Translations under genes and position numbers: made by a program | Assembly: GCA_003243455.1 (NCBI GenBank) | Contig: QFQS01000003.1 | Location: 620,001 to 684,000, forward strand | Direction: 5' to 3' | Length of the DNA: 64,000 nt | Source of the DNA: Cereibacter sphaeroides | GTDB lineage: Bacteria > Pseudomonadota > Alphaproteobacteria > Rhodobacterales > Rhodobacteraceae | The notes under the pieces: model-generated | What the model was told of the DNA's origin: nothing | Seen by the model: the letters and a program-made list of their open reading frames with translations, nothing else | Databases searched by the model: none | Part shown: piece by piece, positions 56,289 to 63,662 of the stretch | Position numbering within the stretch: position 1 is the stretch's first letter | Layout of the letters: each line of letters starts with the position of its first letter

Positions 56289-57035
56289 TCATTGGGATTG
56301 GGGCATGGCCGCGAGGAACTCCGACCACATCAGCGGCAGGGTGTCCGGCAGGCCGTAACGGTTCTTGGCGAGGAAGGCGGGGCGCTCTTCGGTGTGCATG
56401 ACACGCGCACCGGACCCGAGCGCCCGGGTCACCTTCTTGTTGAAGCCGACATCGGATTTCGCGACCGAGATCTGATAGTTAGCGAAGAGCACCACGTCCG
56501 AATGCTCTTGCAGCAGCGCCGAAGCGCGGGTCTGCAGCTTGATCACATAGCGGTCGTAGGGCTCGTGCTCGGGGCTGTCGAAGCGCTTGATGTCGGTATG
56601 GGCGATCTGGATGACCACCATGCCCTTGCGGTCGCGCAGCGCGTTGAGCCGGTCGAGATATTCGCGCCAGATGGTCAGCGCCTCGGCATAGCCTTTCCCG
56701 AACCCCGGCGCCTCGATCGAGGCCCAGCCGTTGCGCTTGCAGGCTTCGGCCCAGATCAGCGGCTCCAGCCAGTCGACGCTGTCGACGACCACCGTGCCAA
56801 AGTCGTGGTCCTCGTTCAGCAGCGCATCAAGCGCCTCGGCCACCTCCGCATAGCTGGTCGCGAGCGGGAAATGCGGGACCTGCAGCTTGCCCAGACCATC
56901 CTCGGTCATGAGGAAGACGGGCCGGTCAGCATCGGCCGCGAAGGTGGATTTGCCCACCCCGGCCACGCCGTGGATCAGGATGCGCGGCGGGGTCAGCACC
57001 GAGGTCGTGCGCAGGGACGCGAGCGAAATGGCCAT
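56289..57035 (-). CDS. AAA_24/Sak4-like recombinase ATPase
   Basis: This 248-aa RecA-fold ATPase has Walker A ILIHGVAGVGKSTFAA and Walker B FGTVVVDSVDWLEP, followed by MVVIQIAHTDIKRFD. The whole pattern is that of phage ATPases of the AAA_24/Sak4 group, which promote single-strand annealing together with a DUF669/SSB partner. The stop is 19 bp before the DUF669 start and it overlaps the upstream gene by one base. It is likely the phage recombinase. Confidence 0.88.
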   Translation of the reverse strand: MAISLASLRTTSVLTPPRILIHGVAGVGKSTFAADADRPVFLMTEDGLGKLQVPHFPLATSYAEVAEALDALLNEDHDFGTVVVDSVDWLEPLIWAEACKRNGWASIEAPGFGKGYAEALTIWREYLDRLNALRDRKGMVVIQIAHTDIKRFDSPEHEPYDRYVIKLQTRASALLQEHSDVVLFANYQISVAKSDVGFNKKVTRALGSGARVMHTEERPAFLAKNRYGLPDTLPLMWSEFLAAMPQSQ

Positions 57036-57520
57036 CAGCGCACCTCCTCGTTAAGCACGAGGCGGAACTTCGGCTTGCCGGTGCGGACCGTGCGCGCGGG
57101 CTCGAAGCCCTTGCGCCAGCTTTCCGGCAAAGCGCCGTATTTGCGCTCGGACACCGACAGCTTGGTCTCGATGAACTCCGCCGGGTCCTCACCCGCCGAT
57201 GCGATGTTCTCGGCAATCTGCGCCAGCAACGCCTGATCCCAGTCGATGCGCTTGGGCAGTTCGGCGATCACGGTGACGCCGTCATCCTCGAACCGGATCG
57301 TGCCGGTGTCCTTGCCCGCCTCCTGGCGGGTGTCCTGGGCGCGGTCCGCGTATTTGAGCGAGATGGCGCCGTCGAGCCAGTCCGCGACCGACTTCGCCTG
57401 CGTCAGCTGCTCGTCCGCCGCGCCTTTCAGCAGCGCGAGCTGATCAGCGGGCAGCGCCGCGATCTGGCCCACCGGCATGCGGTGGATATCGGCCAGGGTG
57501 ATGTGGTTGGAGATCGTCAT
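57035..57520 (-). CDS. Phage recombination-module protein, 161 aa, unrecognised
   Basis: ATG 57520 is preferred over the upstream in-frame start; a G-rich ribosome site is present. The N-terminal half is helical (ADIHRMPVGQIAALPADQLALLKGAADEQLTQAKSVADWLDGAI). The C-terminal half contains GVTVIAELPKRIDWDQALLAQIAENIASAGEDP, a pattern often found just before Sak4-like ATPases in alphaproteobacterial phages. It is coupled to the ATPase (TGATG). Function is not known. Confidence 0.72.
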   Translation of the reverse strand: MTISNHITLADIHRMPVGQIAALPADQLALLKGAADEQLTQAKSVADWLDGAISLKYADRAQDTRQEAGKDTGTIRFEDDGVTVIAELPKRIDWDQALLAQIAENIASAGEDPAEFIETKLSVSERKYGALPESWRKGFEPARTVRTGKPKFRLVLNEEVR

Positions 57521-57531
57521 GTTCCGCCCCC

Positions 57532-57741
57532 TCACGCCGACATCGGGCGATGGGGTTCGTGATCCACGCCGCGGATCTGTTCGGCCTCGAAGGCCTCGAC
57601 ATCCTCGAGCCGGTAGATTACCCGGCCGCCGAGCTTGATGAATTTCGGGCCTTCGCCCGTCCAGCGCCAGCGCTCCAGCGTGCGGTGCGAAATGTTCCAG
57701 CGAGCCGCCAGCTCGATCTGGGAAAGGTGCCTGGTCGCCAT
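57532..57741 (-). CDS. AlpA/excisionase-like HTH protein
   Basis: The protein is 69 aa from ATG 57741 with AAGGAGG 6 bases upstream. It is a short MerR-like winged helix: LSQIELAARWNISHRTLERWRWTGEGPKFIKLGGRVIYRLEDVEAFEAEQ, the standard DNA-binding excisionase/AlpA pattern (W/GxGP.f.klG..v.Y...d...w). It is first in the minus-strand early operon. It may act as excisionase or as early transcription regulator. Confidence 0.87.
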   Translation of the reverse strand: MATRHLSQIELAARWNISHRTLERWRWTGEGPKFIKLGGRVIYRLEDVEAFEAEQIRGVDHEPHRPMSA

Positions 57742-57862
57742 GTGAACCTCCTTGGGATTTCTGCGAACACTTGCGGGTTCAACATGGCGGAGGGGGCGGG
57801 AGGCGCCGGGGAGGCAGCCGGAAGGCAAACAGGGAGTCGGAAAGATCTTCGCGTCGAAACTA

Positions 57863-57892
57863 AAAAAGGCCGCCCCGAAGGACGGCCTTTTG
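57863..57892 (-). terminator. Intrinsic terminator after the SEC-C gene
   Basis: On the minus strand an 8-bp GC-rich stem with one mismatch (GGCCGTCC/GGGCGGCC) and a TTCG loop is followed by TTTTTT. It starts 1-2 bases after the stop of the SEC-C protein gene. The A/T runs on both sides would let it work in the opposite direction as well. Confidence 0.75.
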
Positions 57893-57893
57893 G

Positions 57894-59057
57894 TCAAGCG
57901 TGGAACGATCTTATTGACCGCGGCAATCGAAAATCCACATCCAAGCGAACAGGCATTGAGGGAACGCTGCCCATTGGATCGATGCCGTCGGCCGCAAGGT
58001 GGTCAAGACGTTCTTTCTGTTTTTCATCCAATGCCCCGAACCAATCCGGATTGAAGAAAACATTCTCAACATGCTTCATCACAAACTGAAGGCATGCCGA
58101 GGCTCGTGTCTCGTCCGCCAGTTCTTCGAGCTGATCTGCGATGACCTTTCCGGGCGCATCGTCGATATTCCGCCAGGAAATGCAGATCATTGCGCTGGAC
58201 TCACCCGCAAATGAAGAAACAAAAACCTGCTCGAGAAGCTCGTCTACGTATCCTTTTTGAAGTTCTGCGCCGTGGAGGTCGGTAAACGGCGACCACGCGC
58301 CTGCAAACATGAACGGAATAGGCGCCGCAAATTCAAAGATCAGAGAACTAAGAGCATCTGTCCGGGCGGCCACCAATGCTGCGGTTAATGCGTCATGAGT
58401 GGCCTTCAGATCGCGTCGAGCAGCTTCGTTGCCCGTGTCTATGTCATCAAGCATCATCTGAAGCATGAACTGGTCGAAAGGTTGCAGCCCCTTATCGGCG
58501 CCCCTCAACGTTTCGCGCAAGTGAGAGCCAGCATCTTTCCCATAGAGTTCTCGGCTCATAGTCCGATAAGCAACGGCAAGGCACTGGTCGGGACGTCCGG
58601 TAAAGACTTCATTCTCGATGCAAGAAAAAATCTCCCGATCATGTTTGCTGCAAAAACCATGGAAAACCGACGCGTCCTTGATGCCAATCCTCTTCACAGA
58701 TAATTTGCCGCCATTTTTATTCATATCAGGAATGCTGGCACCGTACTGCAGCACATGTCCGTTCTTGGCGATCTTGGCGAGATTCGGGCCCCGAGAAACA
58801 GTGTGTGCTTTGATTACGCCGCCTTCGCAATCTCCCAAGCCCACGTCCCGTGCGCAGCATTTCTTTTGGGAAAACGCCTTGCGATTTACATCGACCGCAG
58901 CCCAAGGATTTTCTTTTGGCTGACCATCACGATCAAGGTGGCACTTCTTATACTTCTTGCCAGAGCCACACCAACACGGGGCGTTTCTCTCTCGGCCTTT
59001 CATTGTGCGGCTATCATGGGATCGGGACATGCCTTCATCTGTTGGGGTAATTGTCAT
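57894..59057 (-). CDS. SEC-C zinc-motif protein of unknown function (cargo gene)
   Basis: The protein is up to 387 aa; starts at 59057, 59030 and 59003 are all possible. The N-terminus holds a SEC-C motif (NAPCWCGSGKKYKKCHLD), a zinc finger first known from SecA. A Cys/His-containing segment follows (KKCCARDVGLGDCEGGVIKAHTVSRG), somewhat like HNH-type proteins. The rest is helical without known motifs. GC content and codon use are lower than in the phage genes around it, and it ends at its own terminator. This points to a separately acquired, separately transcribed cargo gene, possibly defensive. That last point is speculation. Confidence 0.78.
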   Translation of the reverse strand: MTITPTDEGMSRSHDSRTMKGRERNAPCWCGSGKKYKKCHLDRDGQPKENPWAAVDVNRKAFSQKKCCARDVGLGDCEGGVIKAHTVSRGPNLAKIAKNGHVLQYGASIPDMNKNGGKLSVKRIGIKDASVFHGFCSKHDREIFSCIENEVFTGRPDQCLAVAYRTMSRELYGKDAGSHLRETLRGADKGLQPFDQFMLQMMLDDIDTGNEAARRDLKATHDALTAALVAARTDALSSLIFEFAAPIPFMFAGAWSPFTDLHGAELQKGYVDELLEQVFVSSFAGESSAMICISWRNIDDAPGKVIADQLEELADETRASACLQFVMKHVENVFFNPDWFGALDEKQKERLDHLAADGIDPMGSVPSMPVRLDVDFRLPRSIRSFHA

Positions 59058-59217
59058 CGGGCCATCTGCTCAGGTTGCAAAGATTGCTGCAAGGCGTGGC
59101 AGTAGGCAAGCCAGGCTTGAAATGATCATCGCGTTACGGCTCATGGTTGCGCGCGGCTCTACTGGGTCATGAATTGGTCCACCAAGGATTACGTCCAACA
59201 GCCTGAAAAAGCTGTTT

Positions 59218-60135
59218 TCAAGCTTCAATCCAGCAATTCCCATCGTCGAATTTGATGAAGGCCTGCCAATCCTCGCGTCGGCCGAAGGCTTTCTTGAGCG
59301 AGTTCACCTGTCCGCCATAGCCTGCCTCTTCGAGCACGGCGGCCACCCGCAGAACCGGTGATCCGGACCAGTAGGCGGCGAACAGAATCTGGAGAAGTAG
59401 CCGCTGTTTGTCGCCGCCGAAGGTAAGGGTCTTGTCACCATGCCAAACGAGTCCGCAGTCATCCGAATGATCGATCGGGAAACGACGCTGCACTTGTCCG
59501 GGGAACACCCGAGCCCCGAGGACTTGGGGCGAGATCGCGAGCTTCGCCGGATCACCCGCAACATCCGCCACGTTGATGATGTGGTTGCGTTTCTGGGCGG
59601 TCGCCGGGATACGCTCGCCGGGTGTGGAGGTCAGGATGATGCGGATTTCCTGCGGCGGCTTGCGCCCGATCAGCGCCTCGAGCTGCGCCCAGACCCCCGG
59701 ATCGCCAAGCCGCCGGGCAAACCAAATGGGCACAGGGGCCTTCGCTCCGACGAGCTTGATGGTTCCCACCTCCCAGACGAGATCCGTGACCAAGGGAGTC
59801 GGGCGCGAAGGCCTGGCGCGCTCGAACGCCACCAGCATCTTGGCAAGGGCCAGACCGTAGTCGACCCTGCACGCCGCGATGTCCTCATGGGCGACCTTGA
59901 TCCAACGGCCGGCGCTGTCGTGATAGCCGAATGATTTCAGCTCGGCCGACCAGGTGGCCTCAAGCGGTTCATCCTCATAGTCGTCCATCCCGGCGACGAC
60001 CGGAACATGCCCGCTCGGCACGAGCAGCTTGGCGGCGATCAAAGCGTCGGTCGCGCTGCGCGAAACCTGGTGCAACGCCGATGCCTGGAGCGACATGCTG
60101 CGGGCTTCCATGGCCCGCAGCAGAAGGTCGATCAT
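59218..60135 (-). CDS. Uncharacterised protein A of the XRE/ImmA module, 305 aa
   Basis: ATG 60135 is used; TTG 60147 overlaps the preceding stop. The N-terminal third looks like a winged-helix regulator (MEARSMSLQASALHQVSRSATDALIAAKLLVPSG). The middle has WFARRLGDPGVWAQLEALIGRKPPQEIRIILTSTPGER. The C-terminus is LLLQILFAAYWSGSPVLRVAAVLEEAGYGGQVNSLKKAFG followed by WQAFIKFDDGNCWIE, resembling a second wHTH. It is transcribed together with the 408-aa protein. I do not recognise a family. The link to the divergent XRE/ImmA pair suggests a regulated stress or defence unit. Confidence 0.7.
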   Translation of the reverse strand: MIDLLLRAMEARSMSLQASALHQVSRSATDALIAAKLLVPSGHVPVVAGMDDYEDEPLEATWSAELKSFGYHDSAGRWIKVAHEDIAACRVDYGLALAKMLVAFERARPSRPTPLVTDLVWEVGTIKLVGAKAPVPIWFARRLGDPGVWAQLEALIGRKPPQEIRIILTSTPGERIPATAQKRNHIINVADVAGDPAKLAISPQVLGARVFPGQVQRRFPIDHSDDCGLVWHGDKTLTFGGDKQRLLLQILFAAYWSGSPVLRVAAVLEEAGYGGQVNSLKKAFGRREDWQAFIKFDDGNCWIEA

Positions 60136-60139
60136 ACGC

Positions 60140-61366
60140 TTACTCAAGGACGTCGCCTTCGTCGTTGTCGTCTTTCAGGATGCCCCAGAGCCGCAAATAC
60201 TTCTCGCCGATCAGGCGCTCTTGCGGGGTCATGTCCTTCAGATTGCAGCCATGGGGCATGGTCACGGTCAGCGACAGCGACTTGCCCCGCCCGCCATCGG
60301 GGCCCGGGTGGAACTTGATGGTGAAGCGGGCACGGGTGACCACCCATTCCGCGACGTCGCCGACACCACCCAAGACACGCGCGCCGCCGCCGATGTCGAG
60401 GCCGATCCGATGTTCCGCCATCTGCCAGATCGTCCTGTCGGCACCCGACATGGATTCGAGCGTGATGCGCTCCTTCGCATCGCCCAGATCCATCAGGCGC
60501 AGTTCCTTGACGGTCACGCCGGCAATCCCGTCGGCCGGGTCAGTCGGGAAGTCGAACGGCCGCAGCAGCATGCTGAGATCGTATTCGCGCAGCGGCAGCG
60601 ACTGCTCTTCATCAAGGGTGATGCCCAGCAGGTCGCGCGCCATGTACCGGGTCAGGTCGATCCGGTCTTCGCGCGTCTTGGCCACGACCTCGATCACGCC
60701 GGTCGCAGCCTCGTAGGTCAGCGCCGCCTCGAAGACCGGCTTCACGATCCGACGCGACAGGGTGCTGTTGGCGTCGAAGCCCAGCGTGTCCTCGGGGCGG
60801 CCCTCGCGATAGACAGCGACCTGGACCAGTTCGCATTCCTCGCCCTCAAGGATCACCCGGTGGCGGTCGAAAATGTCGACATGGACGTTGGGCGTTTCAA
60901 ACCGCGCGCGGATCGAGTACGTAAATGCCGCGAGCGAGACCGGGTCTTTCTTCACCGCGAGATCGGGATCGACGCCGAACCCGCTCCACGACCGTCCCCG
61001 GCGGCGCTCGTCATTGTAGCGCACCTCTTCGGCCAGGCGGAACCGGTCGTTCTCGTTGAGGAAAACCCAGAGTGAGCGGTTGTTGGCCCCCTCGAGCGCA
61101 TCGAAAACCGCGCGGTTCACGACGACGTTCTGCAACGCATTCTGGCCGGGCTCATCCGCCAGCGCCGCCACGCGGGCCGCATCAAGAACGACGCGCTGCT
61201 TTTCGTCATCGGACATGGCGTCGACGGCCTTGATCAGCGGCTCCACCACCTCGGGCTCGGGCTTCGTCCAGTCGATGGGCGCAAGCGAGGTGAACCCGCC
61301 AGCAGTGAAGTAATCCTGCAGACGGATCACGGGGGTCTTGCGGAGGAACGCAGCGATGGCGGTCAT
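60140..61366 (-). CDS. Uncharacterised protein B of the XRE/ImmA module, 408 aa
   Basis: The protein is soluble, with no membrane segments or Cys clusters. Segments are IRLQDYFTAGGFTSL, RRVVLDAARV-like (read QRVVLDAARVAALAD), NRSLWVFLNENDRFRLAEEVRYNDERRRG, RARFETPNVHVDIFDRHRVILEGEECELVQVAVYREGRPE, and a C-terminal NLKDMTPQERLIGEKYLRLWGI. It is rich in beta strands in the middle. It starts within 60 bp of a twin operator shared with the divergent XRE gene and overlaps or abuts the 305-aa gene downstream. Family unknown. Expression is probably released when the XRE repressor is removed by the ImmA/IrrE protease. Confidence 0.72.
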   Translation of the reverse strand: MTAIAAFLRKTPVIRLQDYFTAGGFTSLAPIDWTKPEPEVVEPLIKAVDAMSDDEKQRVVLDAARVAALADEPGQNALQNVVVNRAVFDALEGANNRSLWVFLNENDRFRLAEEVRYNDERRRGRSWSGFGVDPDLAVKKDPVSLAAFTYSIRARFETPNVHVDIFDRHRVILEGEECELVQVAVYREGRPEDTLGFDANSTLSRRIVKPVFEAALTYEAATGVIEVVAKTREDRIDLTRYMARDLLGITLDEEQSLPLREYDLSMLLRPFDFPTDPADGIAGVTVKELRLMDLGDAKERITLESMSGADRTIWQMAEHRIGLDIGGGARVLGGVGDVAEWVVTRARFTIKFHPGPDGGRGKSLSLTVTMPHGCNLKDMTPQERLIGEKYLRLWGILKDDNDEGDVLE

Positions 61367-61421
61367 GAGAGCCCTTTCTTTGGCCGGGGAGGAGGCAGAA
61401 TCGCGAAAATGCGATACGATG

Positions 61422-61443
61422 TTGTTCGATATATATCGAACAA
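61422..61443. promoter_or_regulatory. Operator 1: perfect 22-bp palindrome with TTGTTCG/CGAACAA arms
   Basis: The 22 bases read the same on both strands: TTGTTCG, ATATATAT, CGAACAA. It lies in the 160-bp gap between the divergent 408-aa protein gene and the XRE gene, 56 bp from the former start. The arms are repeated in operator 2, so this is very probably the XRE repressor's binding site. Confidence 0.75.
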
Positions 61444-61471
61444 ATCGCCACGTCTACTTGCGCGGCACAAT

Positions 61472-61493
61472 TTTGTTCGGCATAGCGAACAAA
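61472..61493. promoter_or_regulatory. Operator 2: inverted repeat with TTTGTTCG/CGAACAAA arms
   Basis: Arms TTTGTTCG and CGAACAAA flank GCATAG. The centre lies exactly 50 bp from the centre of operator 1, about five helical turns, so two repressor dimers would face the same side of the DNA. It is 34 bp before the XRE start codon. Confidence 0.72.
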
Positions 61494-61526
61494 CGTCCTG
61501 CAACCAAGGAAACCAAGGATGATACG

Positions 61527-61847
61527 ATGACCACGTCCCTCGGCGCGAAGATCAAGCGCCACCGTCAGGAAAAGGGATATTCCCTGGACAAGCTCGCCGA
61601 GCTGACCGACTCCAGCAAGAGCTACCTCTGGGAACTCGAGAACCGCGATACGCGAAAACCGTCGGGCGAGAAGCTGACCCGCATCGCCCAGGCGCTGGAG
61701 GTCACGACCGACTACCTGCTCGATGATAGCGCGGAGCCCAGCGACGAGGTTCTGAAAGAGGCCTTCTTCCGCAAATTCAGCAAGCTCGACCCCGAAGACC
61801 AACAGAAAATCAACCAGATGATCGACATGTGGGGGAAGAAGGATTGA
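61527..61847 (+). CDS. XRE-family repressor
   Basis: The protein is 106 aa from ATG 61527 with AAGGA upstream. A canonical HTH is seen (GAKIKRHRQEKGYSLDKLAELTDSSKSYLWELENRD), then KLTRIAQALEVTTDYLLDD and a helical tail for dimerisation (FFRKFSKLDPEDQQKINQMI). It should bind the two inverted repeats just upstream and so repress itself and the divergent 408/305-aa genes. Its 3' end overlaps the ImmA/IrrE gene, the usual partner arrangement in ICE and prophage switches (ImmR/ImmA). Confidence 0.9.
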   Translation: MTTSLGAKIKRHRQEKGYSLDKLAELTDSSKSYLWELENRDTRKPSGEKLTRIAQALEVTTDYLLDDSAEPSDEVLKEAFFRKFSKLDPEDQQKINQMIDMWGKKD

Positions 61848-62764
61848 GCCTGCCGACGACGCCGAAGGGGTGGGCTATTCGCCTGACGCAGATCCTGTCC
61901 GTGCATCAAGCGGTGCACGGGCTGCCGCGGTTCCCCATCGATGTGGCCGCGCTCGCGCAGGATTTCTCGCGTCAGGTTTTTCCGGCCGCGCCGATCACCA
62001 TCGTGAAGGGGCTTGCGCTGTCCAAGGGCGTCGAAGGCATGCTGATGCCGCATCCCAGCGGCTCCGGCGAGTGGGGCATTGTCTACAACGAGACCATCCG
62101 GTCGCCGGGGCGACGCAACTTCACGCTGGCGCATGAGCTGGGGCACTACCTCCTGCACCGGCAGGCCAACCCGCGTGGGCTGGAATGCACCGGCCGTAAC
62201 ATGGCCGACTGGGATGAGGCCCGGAACAGGATCGAGGCGGAGGCGAACACATTCGCCTCCTACCTGCTGATGCCCCTCGACGATTTCCGTGAGCAGATTA
62301 AAGGCCGGATCATCGACATCGACGTGATGACCGAGCTCGCGGAACGCTATGCCGTATCGCTGACCGCCGCGATCCTGAAATGGATGACCATCACCGACAA
62401 GCGCGCGATGATCGTGGTTGGCAAGGAGGGCTTCATCGATTGGGCCTGGTCCAGTGAACCGCTGTTGAAGTCCGGGGTTTTCTACCGGGCGCGGCAAGAG
62501 GTGATCGAATTGCCGCCCGCCTCGCTTGCTGCACAAGAGGTGGACGGGGATGAAGGGCGCTACGGCTGCCGCCATCCGGGCGGCGTCTGGCCCGGCTCTG
62601 AACCGGTCCACGAGATGACGGTGTTCTCGCCCAGCAATGACCAGATGACGATCTCGCTTCTGCTCTACCCCGACCGCGCCCCGTCGCGATGGGAGATGGC
62701 CGATCTGGAAGAGGAGCCGGTCCTCGACAGCTTCGACAAGTTCATGGACGGCCGGACGAGATGA
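61829..62764 (+). CDS. ImmA/IrrE-family metallopeptidase
   Basis: The protein is up to 311 aa with GTG 61829; TTG 61844, which overlaps the XRE stop as TTGA and follows AAGAAGGA, is also possible. The zinc-protease motif is LAHELGHYLLH, and the downstream Glu lies in EAEANTFASYLLMP. The C-terminal 100 residues (MTVFSPSNDQMTISLLL) are a separate sensing domain typical of longer ImmA proteins. It probably cleaves the XRE repressor on a signal and so induces the divergent operon, and possibly the prophage. Confidence 0.88.
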   Translation: MGEEGLSLPTTPKGWAIRLTQILSVHQAVHGLPRFPIDVAALAQDFSRQVFPAAPITIVKGLALSKGVEGMLMPHPSGSGEWGIVYNETIRSPGRRNFTLAHELGHYLLHRQANPRGLECTGRNMADWDEARNRIEAEANTFASYLLMPLDDFREQIKGRIIDIDVMTELAERYAVSLTAAILKWMTITDKRAMIVVGKEGFIDWAWSSEPLLKSGVFYRARQEVIELPPASLAAQEVDGDEGRYGCRHPGGVWPGSEPVHEMTVFSPSNDQMTISLLLYPDRAPSRWEMADLEEEPVLDSFDKFMDGRTR

Positions 62765-62797
62765 TTCGCCACGACCGCCCGACCGACAGGTCAGTGC

Positions 62798-62846
62798 GGG
62801 GGCATTTCTGCTACGCAGATTTTCGCCACGCAGCGCAGATGCCCCC
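62798..62846. repeat. Inverted repeat GGGGGCAT/ATGCCCCC
   Basis: Eight-base arms, with some further matching (TCTGC/GCAG) inside, are separated by 33 bases. It lies in the gap between the ImmA gene and the DUF2924/recombinase unit. It could be a binding or attachment-related site of the recombinase; there is no proof. Confidence 0.4.
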
Positions 62847-62885
62847 ATCGACCGCAATAAACTGATTTACTTGATATTTTTCTGA

Positions 62886-62923
62886 TTTCGCGACACATTT
62901 TGCCTATCACAACAGTCGCGAAA
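62886..62923. promoter_or_regulatory. Inverted repeat TTTCGCGAC/GTCGCGAAA ahead of the recombinase unit
   Basis: Perfect 9-base arms are separated by 20 bases and lie 7 bases before the first gene of the small ORF-DUF2924-recombinase unit. The preceding AT-rich stretch (TTACTTGATATTTTTC) is promoter-like. It is a candidate operator for the unit. Confidence 0.5.
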
Positions 62924-62930
62924 ACCCGCC

Positions 62931-63179
62931 ATGTCCATTCCCCCCGAAGACCCGGTTTCCGGGCCCAATCCTCTTTGCCCTGAACGCATGTCCCCTGATG
63001 CCCGGCTTGCCGAGTTGGGCCGCATCCTCGCCGCGGGCGTCGTTCGTTTGAACGCCGGGAATTCCAGTTCTTTATTGCCCGCCGACGGAGACAGTTCCGT
63101 GGACTACCCGCCCCGAAAGAGCGGTGGTCGTCGCAGGAAACGCATCCGGATCGGAGGAATTGATGAAGCATCACAGTAA
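62931..63179 (+). CDS. Small protein accompanying DUF2924/recombinase, 82 aa
   Basis: The pattern MSPDARLAELGRILAAGVVRLNAGNSSSLL, then DYPPRKSGGRRRKRIR, is one I know from small genes directly upstream of DUF2924 and recombinase genes in alphaproteobacteria. There is a helical N-terminal part and a basic C-terminal end that may bind DNA. It overlaps the DUF2924 start by 17 bp. Function is unknown; it probably assists the recombinase. Confidence 0.72.
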   Translation: MSIPPEDPVSGPNPLCPERMSPDARLAELGRILAAGVVRLNAGNSSSLLPADGDSSVDYPPRKSGGRRRKRIRIGGIDEASQ

Positions 63180-63660
63180 GATAACGCCGCCCAAACCCGG
63201 GCAGGACGCGCGCCTGGACCAAAGCGTCCTGTCGCGCATCGCCGCGCTCAAGACCATGTCGGTGAAAGAGCTGAAGGCCGAATGGGAACGGCTCCTCGGC
63301 AGCGCCGCACCGAACAACAGCCGCGCCTTTCTTGAGGCCCGCATTGCCTATCGCCTGCAGGAACTGACCTATGGCGGTCCAGATCACGAGACCCGCCGCA
63401 TGCTGGACCTGCTCGCCGACGAGGTCGAGGGCGTCTCCCGCCGCAAGAACCAGATCGCGGATCCCCGCAATCCGGTGGCAGGCACGCGGCTGATCCGGGA
63501 ATGGAACGGGGTCGAGCACACCATCACCGTGTTGAAGGACGGTTTTGAGTGGCAGGGCCGCAAATACAAATCGCTCTCGGGGATTGCCCGTGAGATCACC
63601 GGCGTGCGCTGGAACGGCTATCGCTTCTTCGGGCTGCAGGTCCGATCGCGGGAGGTTTGA
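63163..63660 (+). CDS. DUF2924 protein
   Basis: The protein is 165 aa from ATG 63163, with GGAGG 6 bases upstream. The DUF2924 signature is clear: MSVKELKAEWERLLGSAAPNNSRAFLEARIAYRLQELTYGG, and later GTRLIREWNGVEHTITVLKDGFEWQGRKYKSLSGIAREITGVRWNGYRFFGL. The family almost always precedes a large serine recombinase, as here (2 bp gap). It has a DNA-binding-like C-terminal domain and is probably a recombination directionality or accessory factor. Confidence 0.9.
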   Translation: MKHHSKITPPKPGQDARLDQSVLSRIAALKTMSVKELKAEWERLLGSAAPNNSRAFLEARIAYRLQELTYGGPDHETRRMLDLLADEVEGVSRRKNQIADPRNPVAGTRLIREWNGVEHTITVLKDGFEWQGRKYKSLSGIAREITGVRWNGYRFFGLQVRSREV

Positions 63661-63662
63661 CC

